The translations under genes were made by a program, and so were the position numbers. A stretch of 8,464 nt of DNA from an uncultured Bacilli bacterium. GTDB lineage: Bacteria; Bacillota_I; Bacilli_A; RF39; UBA660. Shown here piece by piece: positions 1 to 5,363 of the stretch (positions within the stretch are counted from its first letter, which is position 1; every line of letters starts with the position of its first letter). The notes beneath the pieces were generated by a model, which did no database searches, had not been told where the DNA came from, and saw nothing but the letters and a program-made list of their open reading frames with translations. Location: the NCBI GenBank assembly GCA_944345045.1, contig CALVMI010000007.1, forward strand, positions 1 through 8,464, given 5' to 3'.

Positions 1-144
1 GTTACAGGAAGATTTCAACAAAATTTATGTGTCCATAAAAGAGAAAACGAATATTGTAAGGTTTGTAAGCATACAATAAAGAGAATCGTTGTTGGTGGTA
101 GAAGTACTTATTTTTGTCCAAATTGTCAAAAAGAAAGAAGGTAG
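1..144 (+). CDS. mutM: Formamidopyrimidine-DNA glycosylase, C-terminal end (partial)
   Basis: This is the 3' end of a gene that begins before the window: 47 residues and a TAG stop at 142-144. The visible piece is the C-terminal zinc finger of the Fpg/Nei family. Its cysteines are at partial residues 19, 22, 39 and 42 (CKVC ... FCPNCQ), with the conserved VVGGRSTYF strand between them; the Arg in GGRST is the family's DNA-contacting residue. Fpg enzymes excise oxidised purines such as 8-oxoguanine and nick the abasic site. The catalytic N-terminus lies outside the window, so activity cannot be judged. The next gene starts 3 bases after the stop, which suggests one transcript. The assignment from the zinc-finger signature is firm. 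Confidence 0.92.
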   Translation, partial: VTGRFQQNLCVHKRENEYCKVCKHTIKRIVVGGRSTYFCPNCQKERR

Positions 145-147
145 ACT

Positions 148-1071
148 ATGCTTTTATCCTATTATTTAAAAGAATTAAATTATGATCAAATGCCAGAATA
201 TTTAAAAAAGTATATGCTTTCTGATTCATTAAAAAGACTTAAACATGTCAGTTATTTTTGTGGTATGGACTATGCTTCTAAAGATATATACCAATTTAAA
301 GAAAAAATTACTAGATTCGATCATTCTTTAACAACTGCTTTATTGGTAAATAAATTTGCCACATCTAAAGAAGAAGTTTTAGCTGCCTTATTTCATGATG
401 TTGCCACCCCTTGTTTTTCTCATGTTATAGACTACATGAACAAAGATTATGAAACGCAAGAAAGTACAGAAGAGTATACAGAATATATCTTAAAAAAAGA
501 TAAATATATTTTAGAATGTTTAAAAAAAGATAAAATATCGATTCATGATCTTATTGATTTTAAAAAATATTCTTTAGTAGATAATGAAAGACCACGTGTA
601 TGTGCTGATCGTTTAGACGGGGTAATTTTAAATGGAATTTCTTGGACAAAAACTATGACTCCAGAAAAGATTCAAAACATTTTGAATTCTCTAGCTGTTT
701 TTCAAAATGAAGAGGGAGAAAAAGAAATTGGCTTTACTTCTTATAAAGTAGCTTACGATGTCATGAAAGAAAGTTTTCTAGCCGACTCTTATTGTCATTC
801 TAAAGAAGATAATTATATGATGGAATTACTTGCTCACATTACATCTCTAGCCATTCAAAAAAATTATGTTTCTTATGAGAATTTGTATACCTATAAAGAA
901 GATCAAGTATTTTACTTTTTAAAAAGTATTCCAGATAAAGAATTACGATCTTTGATTTATAAATTTGAACACATTAAAGAAAAAGATATCCCTAATATAG
1001 AAATGCCTTATATAAAACAAAGAATTTTAAGACCTATGGTAAATGGCCAAAGAATTGCAAAAAGTTCTTGA
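148..1071 (+). CDS. HD-domain phosphohydrolase, dGTPase/SAMHD1-like
   Basis: A 307-residue protein with an HD metal-binding domain: His59 (RFDHS), His83-Asp84 (LFHDVATPCFSH) and Asp154 (CADRLDG). The HDxxxPxFSH stretch and ADRLDG resemble the dGTP triphosphohydrolase/SAMHD1 branch (HDLGHGPFSH and DRLDY in those enzymes). That suggests a nucleotide phosphohydrolase acting in the cytoplasm, but the substrate cannot be read from the sequence. The second His of the usual HDxxH (SAMHD1 His210) is Thr87 here, so catalysis may be altered. There is no signal peptide or membrane segment. The ATG at 148 is preceded by AGAAGG at 136-141 with a 6-base gap, inside the end of mutM, so the two genes are probably co-transcribed. 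The TGA stop overlaps the -35 element of the next promoter. The HD fold is sure; the specific function is inferred. Confidence 0.8.
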   Translation: MLLSYYLKELNYDQMPEYLKKYMLSDSLKRLKHVSYFCGMDYASKDIYQFKEKITRFDHSLTTALLVNKFATSKEEVLAALFHDVATPCFSHVIDYMNKDYETQESTEEYTEYILKKDKYILECLKKDKISIHDLIDFKKYSLVDNERPRVCADRLDGVILNGISWTKTMTPEKIQNILNSLAVFQNEEGEKEIGFTSYKVAYDVMKESFLADSYCHSKEDNYMMELLAHITSLAIQKNYVSYENLYTYKEDQVFYFLKSIPDKELRSLIYKFEHIKEKDIPNIEMPYIKQRILRPMVNGQRIAKSS

Positions 1072-1096
1072 AAAGCTATTTTAAAAGTGCTAAGAT
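1068..1096 (+). promoter_or_regulatory. Promoter of the threonine T-box/thrS unit
   Basis: TTGAAA at 1068-1073 lies 17 bases before TAAGAT at 1091-1096, and TG at 1088-1089 makes the -10 an extended one (TGcTAAGAT). The start of transcription is expected near 1103, just before the T-box stem I. The -35 overlaps the stop codon of the HD gene. Confidence 0.7.
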
Positions 1097-1102
1097 AAAC
1101 TT

Positions 1103-1301
1103 GTAAATCGTTGATCAAAAGACACGATAAAAAAGTTTCCTTTTTATAGAGAACTTAGGTTAGGTGGAACTAAGTAAAAGCCTTTTTTATTACTCCTTTT
1201 GTAGAAATCTAATAAGATTCGGGTAATTCCGTTAAAAATAAATAAGTGAAAAATAAGGATGGTACCGTGCATAAAGCACTCCTATAGGTACCATCCTTTT
1301 T
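1103..1301 (+). promoter_or_regulatory. T-box riboswitch leader, threonine specifier (ACT)
   Basis: This leader senses uncharged tRNA-Thr and controls read-through into the two genes downstream. Stem I can be folded by hand. CAAAAG 1116-1121 pairs with CTTTTG 1196-1201. ATAAAAAAG 1127-1135 pairs with CTTTTTTAT 1182-1190. ACTTAG 1153-1158 pairs with CTAAGT 1170-1175, closing a distal loop that carries AGGTGGAA. Between the two lower helices the specifier loop holds ACT (Thr) at 1192-1194, one base before the basal helix. The AGAGA of stem I is at 1148-1152. The T-box motif AAGGATGGTACCG starts at 1255; its UGGU (1260-1263) would pair with the tRNA 3' end ACCA. The serS leader folds the same way, which fixes the specifier register. 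Confidence is high because the specifier agrees with the downstream thrS. Confidence 0.93.
1255..1301 (+). terminator. Intrinsic terminator of the threonine T-box
   Basis: AAGGATGGTACC (1255-1266) pairs perfectly with GGTACCATCCTT (1287-1298). Inside it GTGC 1267-1270 pairs with GCAC 1276-1279, and the T run is 1297-1301. The 5' arm is also the T-box sequence, so tRNA-stabilised antitermination and this terminator exclude each other. Confidence 0.9.
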
Positions 1302-1319
1302 AAGTGAGAAAGGGATTAT

Positions 1320-1862
1320 ATGAAAAAGAAAAAACATTATTATGGTCAAGGCCAAATCTTATCTGTTTATCGTTTTATGGAGTATTGTGGATTAGATTGT
1401 CCTAAAAAAGAAAATATTTTAATTTCTCATGAAATTATGATGCGTAAATTAGCCCTCCGTCATGAAAAATTTCCCGATAAAGTTTCCTTGCCTGTTCGTA
1501 TGTCTTTAAAAAAGATTGATAAAAACGATGTCTATGAAGGAAGAACATTTTTAGTAAAAGATGACTATAAAAATATTTTACCTTACTATGTTCCTAAAAA
1601 ATTAGATTTAATTGAAGATGCTCCAGAAGAAGAATTTGCAAGACGTAGAAAAGAGTCTTTGCTTGAAGAATCTTTGGAAGTAAAAAAAGAAATGCCAAAT
1701 GGCTATATCAGATATTTGATTCGCAAAAACAAAAGGGAACTATTAGAAGAAAAGAAAATTCTTATTGAAATCGTGCAATATGATCGAACGCATCCTGAAG
1801 AAAAAATAACAGAAAAAAAAGGACGATTAGAAAAAGTAAAAAATCGAAAAAGAAGATATTAA
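1320..1862 (+). CDS. Unrecognised basic, charged 180-residue protein in the thrS unit
   Basis: I do not recognise this protein. It is rich in Lys, Arg and Glu, has no signal peptide or membrane segment, and should be cytoplasmic. The N-terminal half (about residues 5-105) looks globular, with aromatic stretches such as HYYGQGQ and PYYVPKK. The region from about 107 to 150 is a run of charged residues likely to be helical (EEEFARRRKESLLEESLE), and the C-terminus is strongly basic (KNRKRRY). The four cysteine-free C-terminal segments show no metal site; the only cysteines are in YCGLDC near residue 23. The ATG at 1320 follows AAAGGG (1309-1314) with a 5-base gap, and thrS starts 17 bases after the stop. 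It is therefore the first gene behind the threonine T-box. The codon and base make-up match its neighbours, and the good RBS and placement argue it is a real gene. Confidence 0.8.
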   Translation: MKKKKHYYGQGQILSVYRFMEYCGLDCPKKENILISHEIMMRKLALRHEKFPDKVSLPVRMSLKKIDKNDVYEGRTFLVKDDYKNILPYYVPKKLDLIEDAPEEEFARRRKESLLEESLEVKKEMPNGYIRYLIRKNKRELLEEKKILIEIVQYDRTHPEEKITEKKGRLEKVKNRKRRY

Positions 1863-1879
1863 GAAAGGAATGAGTAAAA

Positions 1880-3631
1880 ATGATTAATATTAAAGAAGAT
1901 GAAAGATTAAGCGTATTAAACCATAGTTGTGCGCATTTACTTGCTCAAGCAGTAAAACATTTATATCCGGAAGCAAAATTTTGGGTAGGACCAGTTATTA
2001 GTGAAGGATTCTATTATGATATCGATTTAGGAGATGTTACTTTAAAAGAAGAAGATCTGGAAAAAATCGAAAAAGAAATGAAAAAACTTAGTAAAGATGG
2101 CAAAAGAATTGTTCGTCATGAATTAAGTCGTAAAGAAGCCTTAGAAATGTTTAAGGATGATCCATATAAAATTGATTTGATTAATGAGATGGATGAGAAT
2201 ACGGTAATCACTTGTTATACACAAGGAGACTTCACCGATCTTTGTCGCGGACCTCATGTTGAGTCAGTAAAAGAATGTAAGCATTTTAAATTATTGAAAT
2301 TTAGTGGCTCTTATTATAAGGGAGATGCTAATAACAAAGTTTTGCAAAGAATTTATGGTGTTTGCTTTGATTCTGAAGAAGATTTAAAAAATTACTTAGA
2401 AGAATTAGAAGAGTTAAAACAAAGAGATCATCGTAAGATTGGTAAAGAACAAGAAATCTTTATGAATCATGAACTTGTTGGTGCTGGTATGCCTTTATGG
2501 CTTCCTAATGGAGCTTTAATTCGTAAACAATTAGAAAACTATATTTATGAAAAAGAAGAAAAAATGGGCTATGTTCATGTTTATACGCCATGTGTGGGAA
2601 CCGTAAATTTATATAAAACTTCTGGCCATTGGGATCATTATAAAGAAAACATGTTTCCAATGATGAAAGTGGATGATGAAGAGTTTGTTCTAAGACCAAT
2701 GAACTGCCCGCATCATATGTTGATTTATAAAAACAAACTTCATTCATATCGTGATTTACCAATTCGAATTGGTGAATTTGCAACCGATTTTCGTTATGAA
2801 GCAAGTGGAGCAGTAAAAGGCTTAGAAAGAGTACGTTGCATGTGTCAAAATGATGCTCACTTATTTGTGACACCAGAACAAATAGGCGATGAATTTAAGA
2901 AAGTAGTCGATTTAATTCTAGCCGTTTATAAAGATTTTGGTATTAAAAATTACAAATTCCGTTTGTCATTGCGAGATCCAAAAGATAAAGATAAATATTT
3001 TGATGATGATGAAATGTGGGAAATGGCTGAAAATAAACTTAGAGAAGTTTTAGATTCTTTAAATACTCCTTATTATGAAGCTATTGGCGAGGCCGCTTTC
3101 TATGGTCCAAAACTTGATGTTGAAGTAAAACCAGCTGTCGGACCAGAAGTAACATTATCTACTTGCCAATTAGACTTTTTACTTCCAAGAAGATTTGATC
3201 TAAACTATATTGATTCAAATGGTGAAAAACAAGTTCCAGTTGTTATCCATCGGGCTATTTTTGGTACATTTGATCGTTTTACAGCCTTCTTGTTAGAAGA
3301 AACAAAAGGAATACTTCCATTATGGCTTTCACCAACTCAAATTAACATTATACCTGTTAACATGGAATATCATGAAGAATATGCTAGAGAAATTGAACAT
3401 TGGTTACAAGAAAAAGGATATCGGGTTATTACCGATTATCGAAATGAAAAATTAAGTTATAAAATGCGTGAAAGTGTTATCAAAAAAATACCTGTATCTT
3501 TAATTTTAGGTCAAAAAGAAGTAGATGAAGGTACAATTAGTTATCGTGAATTTGGTTCAACAGAAACCAAAACCGTTTCTAAAGAAGAATTCATAAAATA
3601 TTTAGAAGAAAGAATCGAAGAGAAAAGATAA
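1880..3631 (+). CDS. thrS: Threonyl-tRNA synthetase, without TGS domain
   Basis: ThrRS (class II) charges tRNA-Thr with threonine and removes mischarged serine. At 583 residues it is shorter than the usual ~640 because it starts directly in the editing domain and lacks the N-terminal TGS domain, as in some mycoplasmas and clostridial relatives. Editing residues are His15 and His19 (HSCAH) and Cys122...His126 (CRGPH). The catalytic core has motif 2 Arg305 (FRYEASG), motif 3 Arg466 (GTFDRF), and zinc ligands Cys276 (MNCPHH), His327 (NDAHLF) and His457 (VVIHRA). The anticodon-binding domain runs from about 480 to the end. The core departs from the common form (RCMCQNDAH for RGFTQDDAH, IFGTFDRF for ILGSLERF), but the key residues are kept. 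The ATG follows AAGGAATGAG. It is the second gene of the threonine T-box unit and ends at a terminator. Confidence 0.95.
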   Translation: MINIKEDERLSVLNHSCAHLLAQAVKHLYPEAKFWVGPVISEGFYYDIDLGDVTLKEEDLEKIEKEMKKLSKDGKRIVRHELSRKEALEMFKDDPYKIDLINEMDENTVITCYTQGDFTDLCRGPHVESVKECKHFKLLKFSGSYYKGDANNKVLQRIYGVCFDSEEDLKNYLEELEELKQRDHRKIGKEQEIFMNHELVGAGMPLWLPNGALIRKQLENYIYEKEEKMGYVHVYTPCVGTVNLYKTSGHWDHYKENMFPMMKVDDEEFVLRPMNCPHHMLIYKNKLHSYRDLPIRIGEFATDFRYEASGAVKGLERVRCMCQNDAHLFVTPEQIGDEFKKVVDLILAVYKDFGIKNYKFRLSLRDPKDKDKYFDDDEMWEMAENKLREVLDSLNTPYYEAIGEAAFYGPKLDVEVKPAVGPEVTLSTCQLDFLLPRRFDLNYIDSNGEKQVPVVIHRAIFGTFDRFTAFLLEETKGILPLWLSPTQINIIPVNMEYHEEYAREIEHWLQEKGYRVITDYRNEKLSYKMRESVIKKIPVSLILGQKEVDEGTISYREFGSTETKTVSKEEFIKYLEERIEEKR

Positions 3632-3665
3632 AAAGTAGACATGCTAAGCCGTGTTTACTTTTTTT
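3631..3665 (+). terminator. Rho-independent terminator of thrS
   Basis: AAGTAGACATG (3633-3643) pairs with CGTGTTTACTT (3650-3660), 11 bp including two G-T pairs, around the 6-base loop CTAAGC. The T run extends to 3665. It begins right at the thrS stop codon. Its 3' arm overlaps the -35 of the next promoter. Confidence 0.88.
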
Positions 3666-3682
3666 AATATTTATGATAAACT
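3654..3682 (+). promoter_or_regulatory. Promoter of the kinase-like gene, overlapping the thrS terminator
   Basis: TTTACT at 3654-3659 lies 17 bases before TAAACT at 3677-3682, with TG at 3674-3675 giving an extended -10 (TGaTAAACT). It explains how the gene at 3711 is expressed after a strong terminator. No activity data; judged by match and spacing only. Confidence 0.5.
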
Positions 3683-3710
3683 AAACAACAATTTAAAGGG
3701 GGAAAATACA

Positions 3711-4598
3711 GTGCAAACATTAAATACATATAATTTTTCAGAACGTACTTTAAAGAAATTATCACAATTACAACTATCTAATAGAATTTTAAATACCGAA
3801 GCAAATTTATATATTTATAAAACGAAAGATAAATGGATTAAAGGGATAGAATTAATAAAAATTTTCTATAATAATGAACCTGAATTTATGAAAAATAAAA
3901 TATTTGTTTTAGAACAATTAATGAAAAAGAAAGAAAAACTTCAAATGCCCGAACTAATTTTGCCAACGGCTTTAGTAAGTGTTGATAATAAGATGGTGGG
4001 TTATTCTATGCCTTGGATTATGGAAAATGTAAATCTCGTATTATTGTTACAAAATGAAAATGTCAATTTAACTGCTAAAATGCAGTATTTAAAACAAATC
4101 CATACCCTTTTACACGATTTAAAGCAAAAACAAAAAAATGAAGAACATCCTTTGTATTTAGGGGATATTCACGAAGCTAATTTTTTATTAAATATTTTGA
4201 CACAAAAAATTAACGTAGTAGATATTGACAGTGTCTATTTAAATGGCGCGCTAGCTCCTACTAGTAAATATCTATCTTATAATCCAAATTTAGAGCCTTA
4301 TATAACAAAATATCCTATAGATGCTAGAAATAATAATCCTATTCCTAATCATAATACAACCGTCTTATCTTTCATTTATATGTTTTTAAATACACTTAGT
4401 TTAGATAAATCTTATCGTTGGTCTTATGAAGAATTTTATACATATTTAGACTTTTTATATCAAGAAAAAGTGGATCAAGAATTGCTTACAATGATTTCAA
4501 GTATTTACAGTAATCAAAATAAGTTACATTTTGATGCTGAATATCTAGATTCATTAGACTGTGAAAGGAATTATGTTTTAAACAAAAGAAAAAAGTAA
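3711..4598 (+). CDS. Protein-kinase-like fold protein
   Basis: The 295-residue product shows the landmarks of a protein-kinase-like fold in order. Lys50 (ELIKIFYN) is in the position of the ATP-binding lysine, Glu68 (VLEQL) fits the helix-C glutamate, and GYSMPWI at 97-103 fits the hinge. The catalytic loop is LGDIHEANFLL (Asp152, Asn157), and VVDID at 169-173 replaces DFG. The usual HRD is LGD, so it is not a typical Hanks-type serine/threonine kinase; small-molecule kinases and HipA-like proteins share the fold. No membrane segment or sensor domain is seen; the C-terminal ~120 residues look helical. The GTG start at 3711 is chosen because AAAGGGGG (3695-3702) stands 8 bases before it. The same frame stays open back to 3651, but that start would lie inside the thrS terminator. 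Substrate unknown. Confidence 0.7.
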   Translation: MQTLNTYNFSERTLKKLSQLQLSNRILNTEANLYIYKTKDKWIKGIELIKIFYNNEPEFMKNKIFVLEQLMKKKEKLQMPELILPTALVSVDNKMVGYSMPWIMENVNLVLLLQNENVNLTAKMQYLKQIHTLLHDLKQKQKNEEHPLYLGDIHEANFLLNILTQKINVVDIDSVYLNGALAPTSKYLSYNPNLEPYITKYPIDARNNNPIPNHNTTVLSFIYMFLNTLSLDKSYRWSYEEFYTYLDFLYQEKVDQELLTMISSIYSNQNKLHFDAEYLDSLDCERNYVLNKRKK

Positions 4599-4601
4599 TG
4601 C

Positions 4602-4630
4602 TTGCAGTTTTTTTAAAAGAAAGTTAAAAT
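4602..4630 (+). promoter_or_regulatory. Weak candidate promoter before the small HD gene
   Basis: TTGCAG at 4602-4607 and TAAAAT at 4625-4630 are 17 bases apart. The predicted start (about 4637) would fall on the ribosome binding site, so the message would have a very short leader. The gene may instead be read from the kinase-like gene, whose stop is 49 bases before the ATG. I see no convincing terminator between them. Confidence 0.3.
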
Positions 4631-4647
4631 TATCTTAGGTGTGTAAA

Positions 4648-5094
4648 ATGAGTGGTTTAGAAGAAGCAAGAAAATTAGTAGAAAAATATTTTGAAGGAAA
4701 ATATGATAAAGGAAACCATCCTTATTTTGAACACCTAGAATATGTTTCTTCAAAAGGAAGAAATGAAGAAGAAAAAATAATTGGCTTGCTTCATGATATT
4801 TTAGAAGATACGCCCTTGACAGAAGAAGATTTAAAAAAATTAGGTTTTTCTGATTTTATCGTTAAAACCATTACAATCCTTACTCGTCCAAAAAATGTTT
4901 CTTATGAAAAATATATTGATTCCATTATAAAAAGTAAGAATCAAACAGCTTTATTTATCAAAATAAAAGATATGGAACACAATTTAGATTTCACAAGAAT
5001 AAAAAATTTACCTATAGAAGAAAAGAAAAGACTAGAAAAGAAATATCGTCCTAATTACAACAAACTTATTTTAAAATGGGAAAATGAAAGATAA
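4648..5094 (+). CDS. Small HD hydrolase, RelA/SpoT-type (putative alarmone hydrolase)
   Basis: A 148-residue single-domain HD protein. The motif set follows the hydrolase half of RelA/SpoT proteins and the small alarmone hydrolases (MESH1-like): His29 (HPYFEH), His49-Asp50 with Glu53-Asp54 (LLHDILEDT), and Asp108...Asn112 (KIKDMEHN), which corresponds to KLADRLHN in SpoT. No synthetase or regulatory domain is present. The likely role is removal of the 3' pyrophosphate of (p)ppGpp or a related nucleotide in the cytoplasm, but this is inferred from motifs. The ATG at 4648 is preferred over the in-frame GTG at 4639 because AGGTG (4637-4641) sits 6 bases before it. It lies just ahead of the serine T-box unit and behind a kinase-like gene. 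Confidence 0.75.
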   Translation: MSGLEEARKLVEKYFEGKYDKGNHPYFEHLEYVSSKGRNEEEKIIGLLHDILEDTPLTEEDLKKLGFSDFIVKTITILTRPKNVSYEKYIDSIIKSKNQTALFIKIKDMEHNLDFTRIKNLPIEEKKRLEKKYRPNYNKLILKWENER

Positions 5095-5111
5095 ACTATC
5101 TTAAAAAAGTG

Positions 5112-5138
5112 TTGAAAAAGCTAATTTTATGATATACT
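5112..5138 (+). promoter_or_regulatory. Promoter of the serine T-box/serS unit
   Basis: TTGAAA at 5112-5117 and an extended -10, TGaTATACT (TG 5130-5131, TATACT 5133-5138). The spacer is 15 bases, which is short, but the extended -10 can compensate. Transcription should start near 5145, just before the T-box stem I at 5154. Confidence 0.6.
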
Positions 5139-5144
5139 AATAAT

Positions 5145-5339
5145 GAAATCGCAAAAAAGACATGACAATATAAGAATTTTTATAGAGAGCTTAGGGTAGG
5201 TGGAACTAAGTAAAAGGAAAATATTGTTTCTACTTTTTAGAGAGACTAATCATCTCCGGTGAAGAGCCGTTATAGAAAATAAGAAAAATTAAGGATGGTA
5301 CCGTCTAAATAGTAGACTCCTTTGGTATCATCTTTTTTT
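5145..5339 (+). promoter_or_regulatory. T-box riboswitch leader, serine specifier (TCT)
   Basis: This leader senses uncharged tRNA-Ser and controls serS. AAAAAG 5154-5159 pairs with CTTTTT 5233-5238. ACAATAT 5165-5171 pairs with ATATTGT 5221-5227. CTTAG 5190-5194 pairs with CTAAG 5206-5210 under the AGGTGGAA loop. The specifier loop holds TCT (Ser) at 5229-5231, again one base before the basal helix, exactly as ACT does in the thrS leader. The T-box motif AAGGATGGTACCG starts at 5291. Its UGGU (5296-5299) would meet a tRNA ending ACCA, or GCCA through a U-G pair; bacterial tRNA-Ser usually carries G at the discriminator position. The 36 bases at 5181-5216 match 1145-1180 of the threonine leader with two differences. 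Confidence 0.93.
5291..5339 (+). terminator. Intrinsic terminator of the serine T-box
   Basis: AAGGATGGTACC (5291-5302) pairs with GGTATCATCTTT (5324-5335) with two G-T pairs. GTCT 5303-5306 pairs with AGAC 5314-5317 inside it, and the T run is 5333-5339. The 5' arm contains the T-box sequence. Confidence 0.88.
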
Positions 5340-5363
5340 GTTAAAAAGAAAGGAAGAAAAAAA

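Noticed and set aside
1069..1071. TGA read as tryptophan (mycoplasma code)
   Set aside because: Three genes end sensibly at TGA, one in an ATGA overlap with feoB, and tryptophan positions use TGG.
2505..2873. Minus-strand open frame opposite thrS
   Set aside because: It lies wholly within a conserved gene, has no ribosome binding site of note and no recognisable motifs; a shadow of the thrS coding pattern.
3651..3710. Upstream start for the kinase-like protein
   Set aside because: It falls in the thrS terminator arm and before the predicted promoter; GTG 3711 has a strong ribosome binding site.
4580..4612. Possible terminator after the kinase-like gene (A run, TGC/GCA, T run)
   Set aside because: The G+C core is only three pairs and the remaining pairing is A-T with mismatched loops, so it is not convincing.
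5322..5363. Upstream start for serS
   Set aside because: It lies inside the T-box terminator; ATG 5364 has the RBS and gives the standard SerRS N-terminus.
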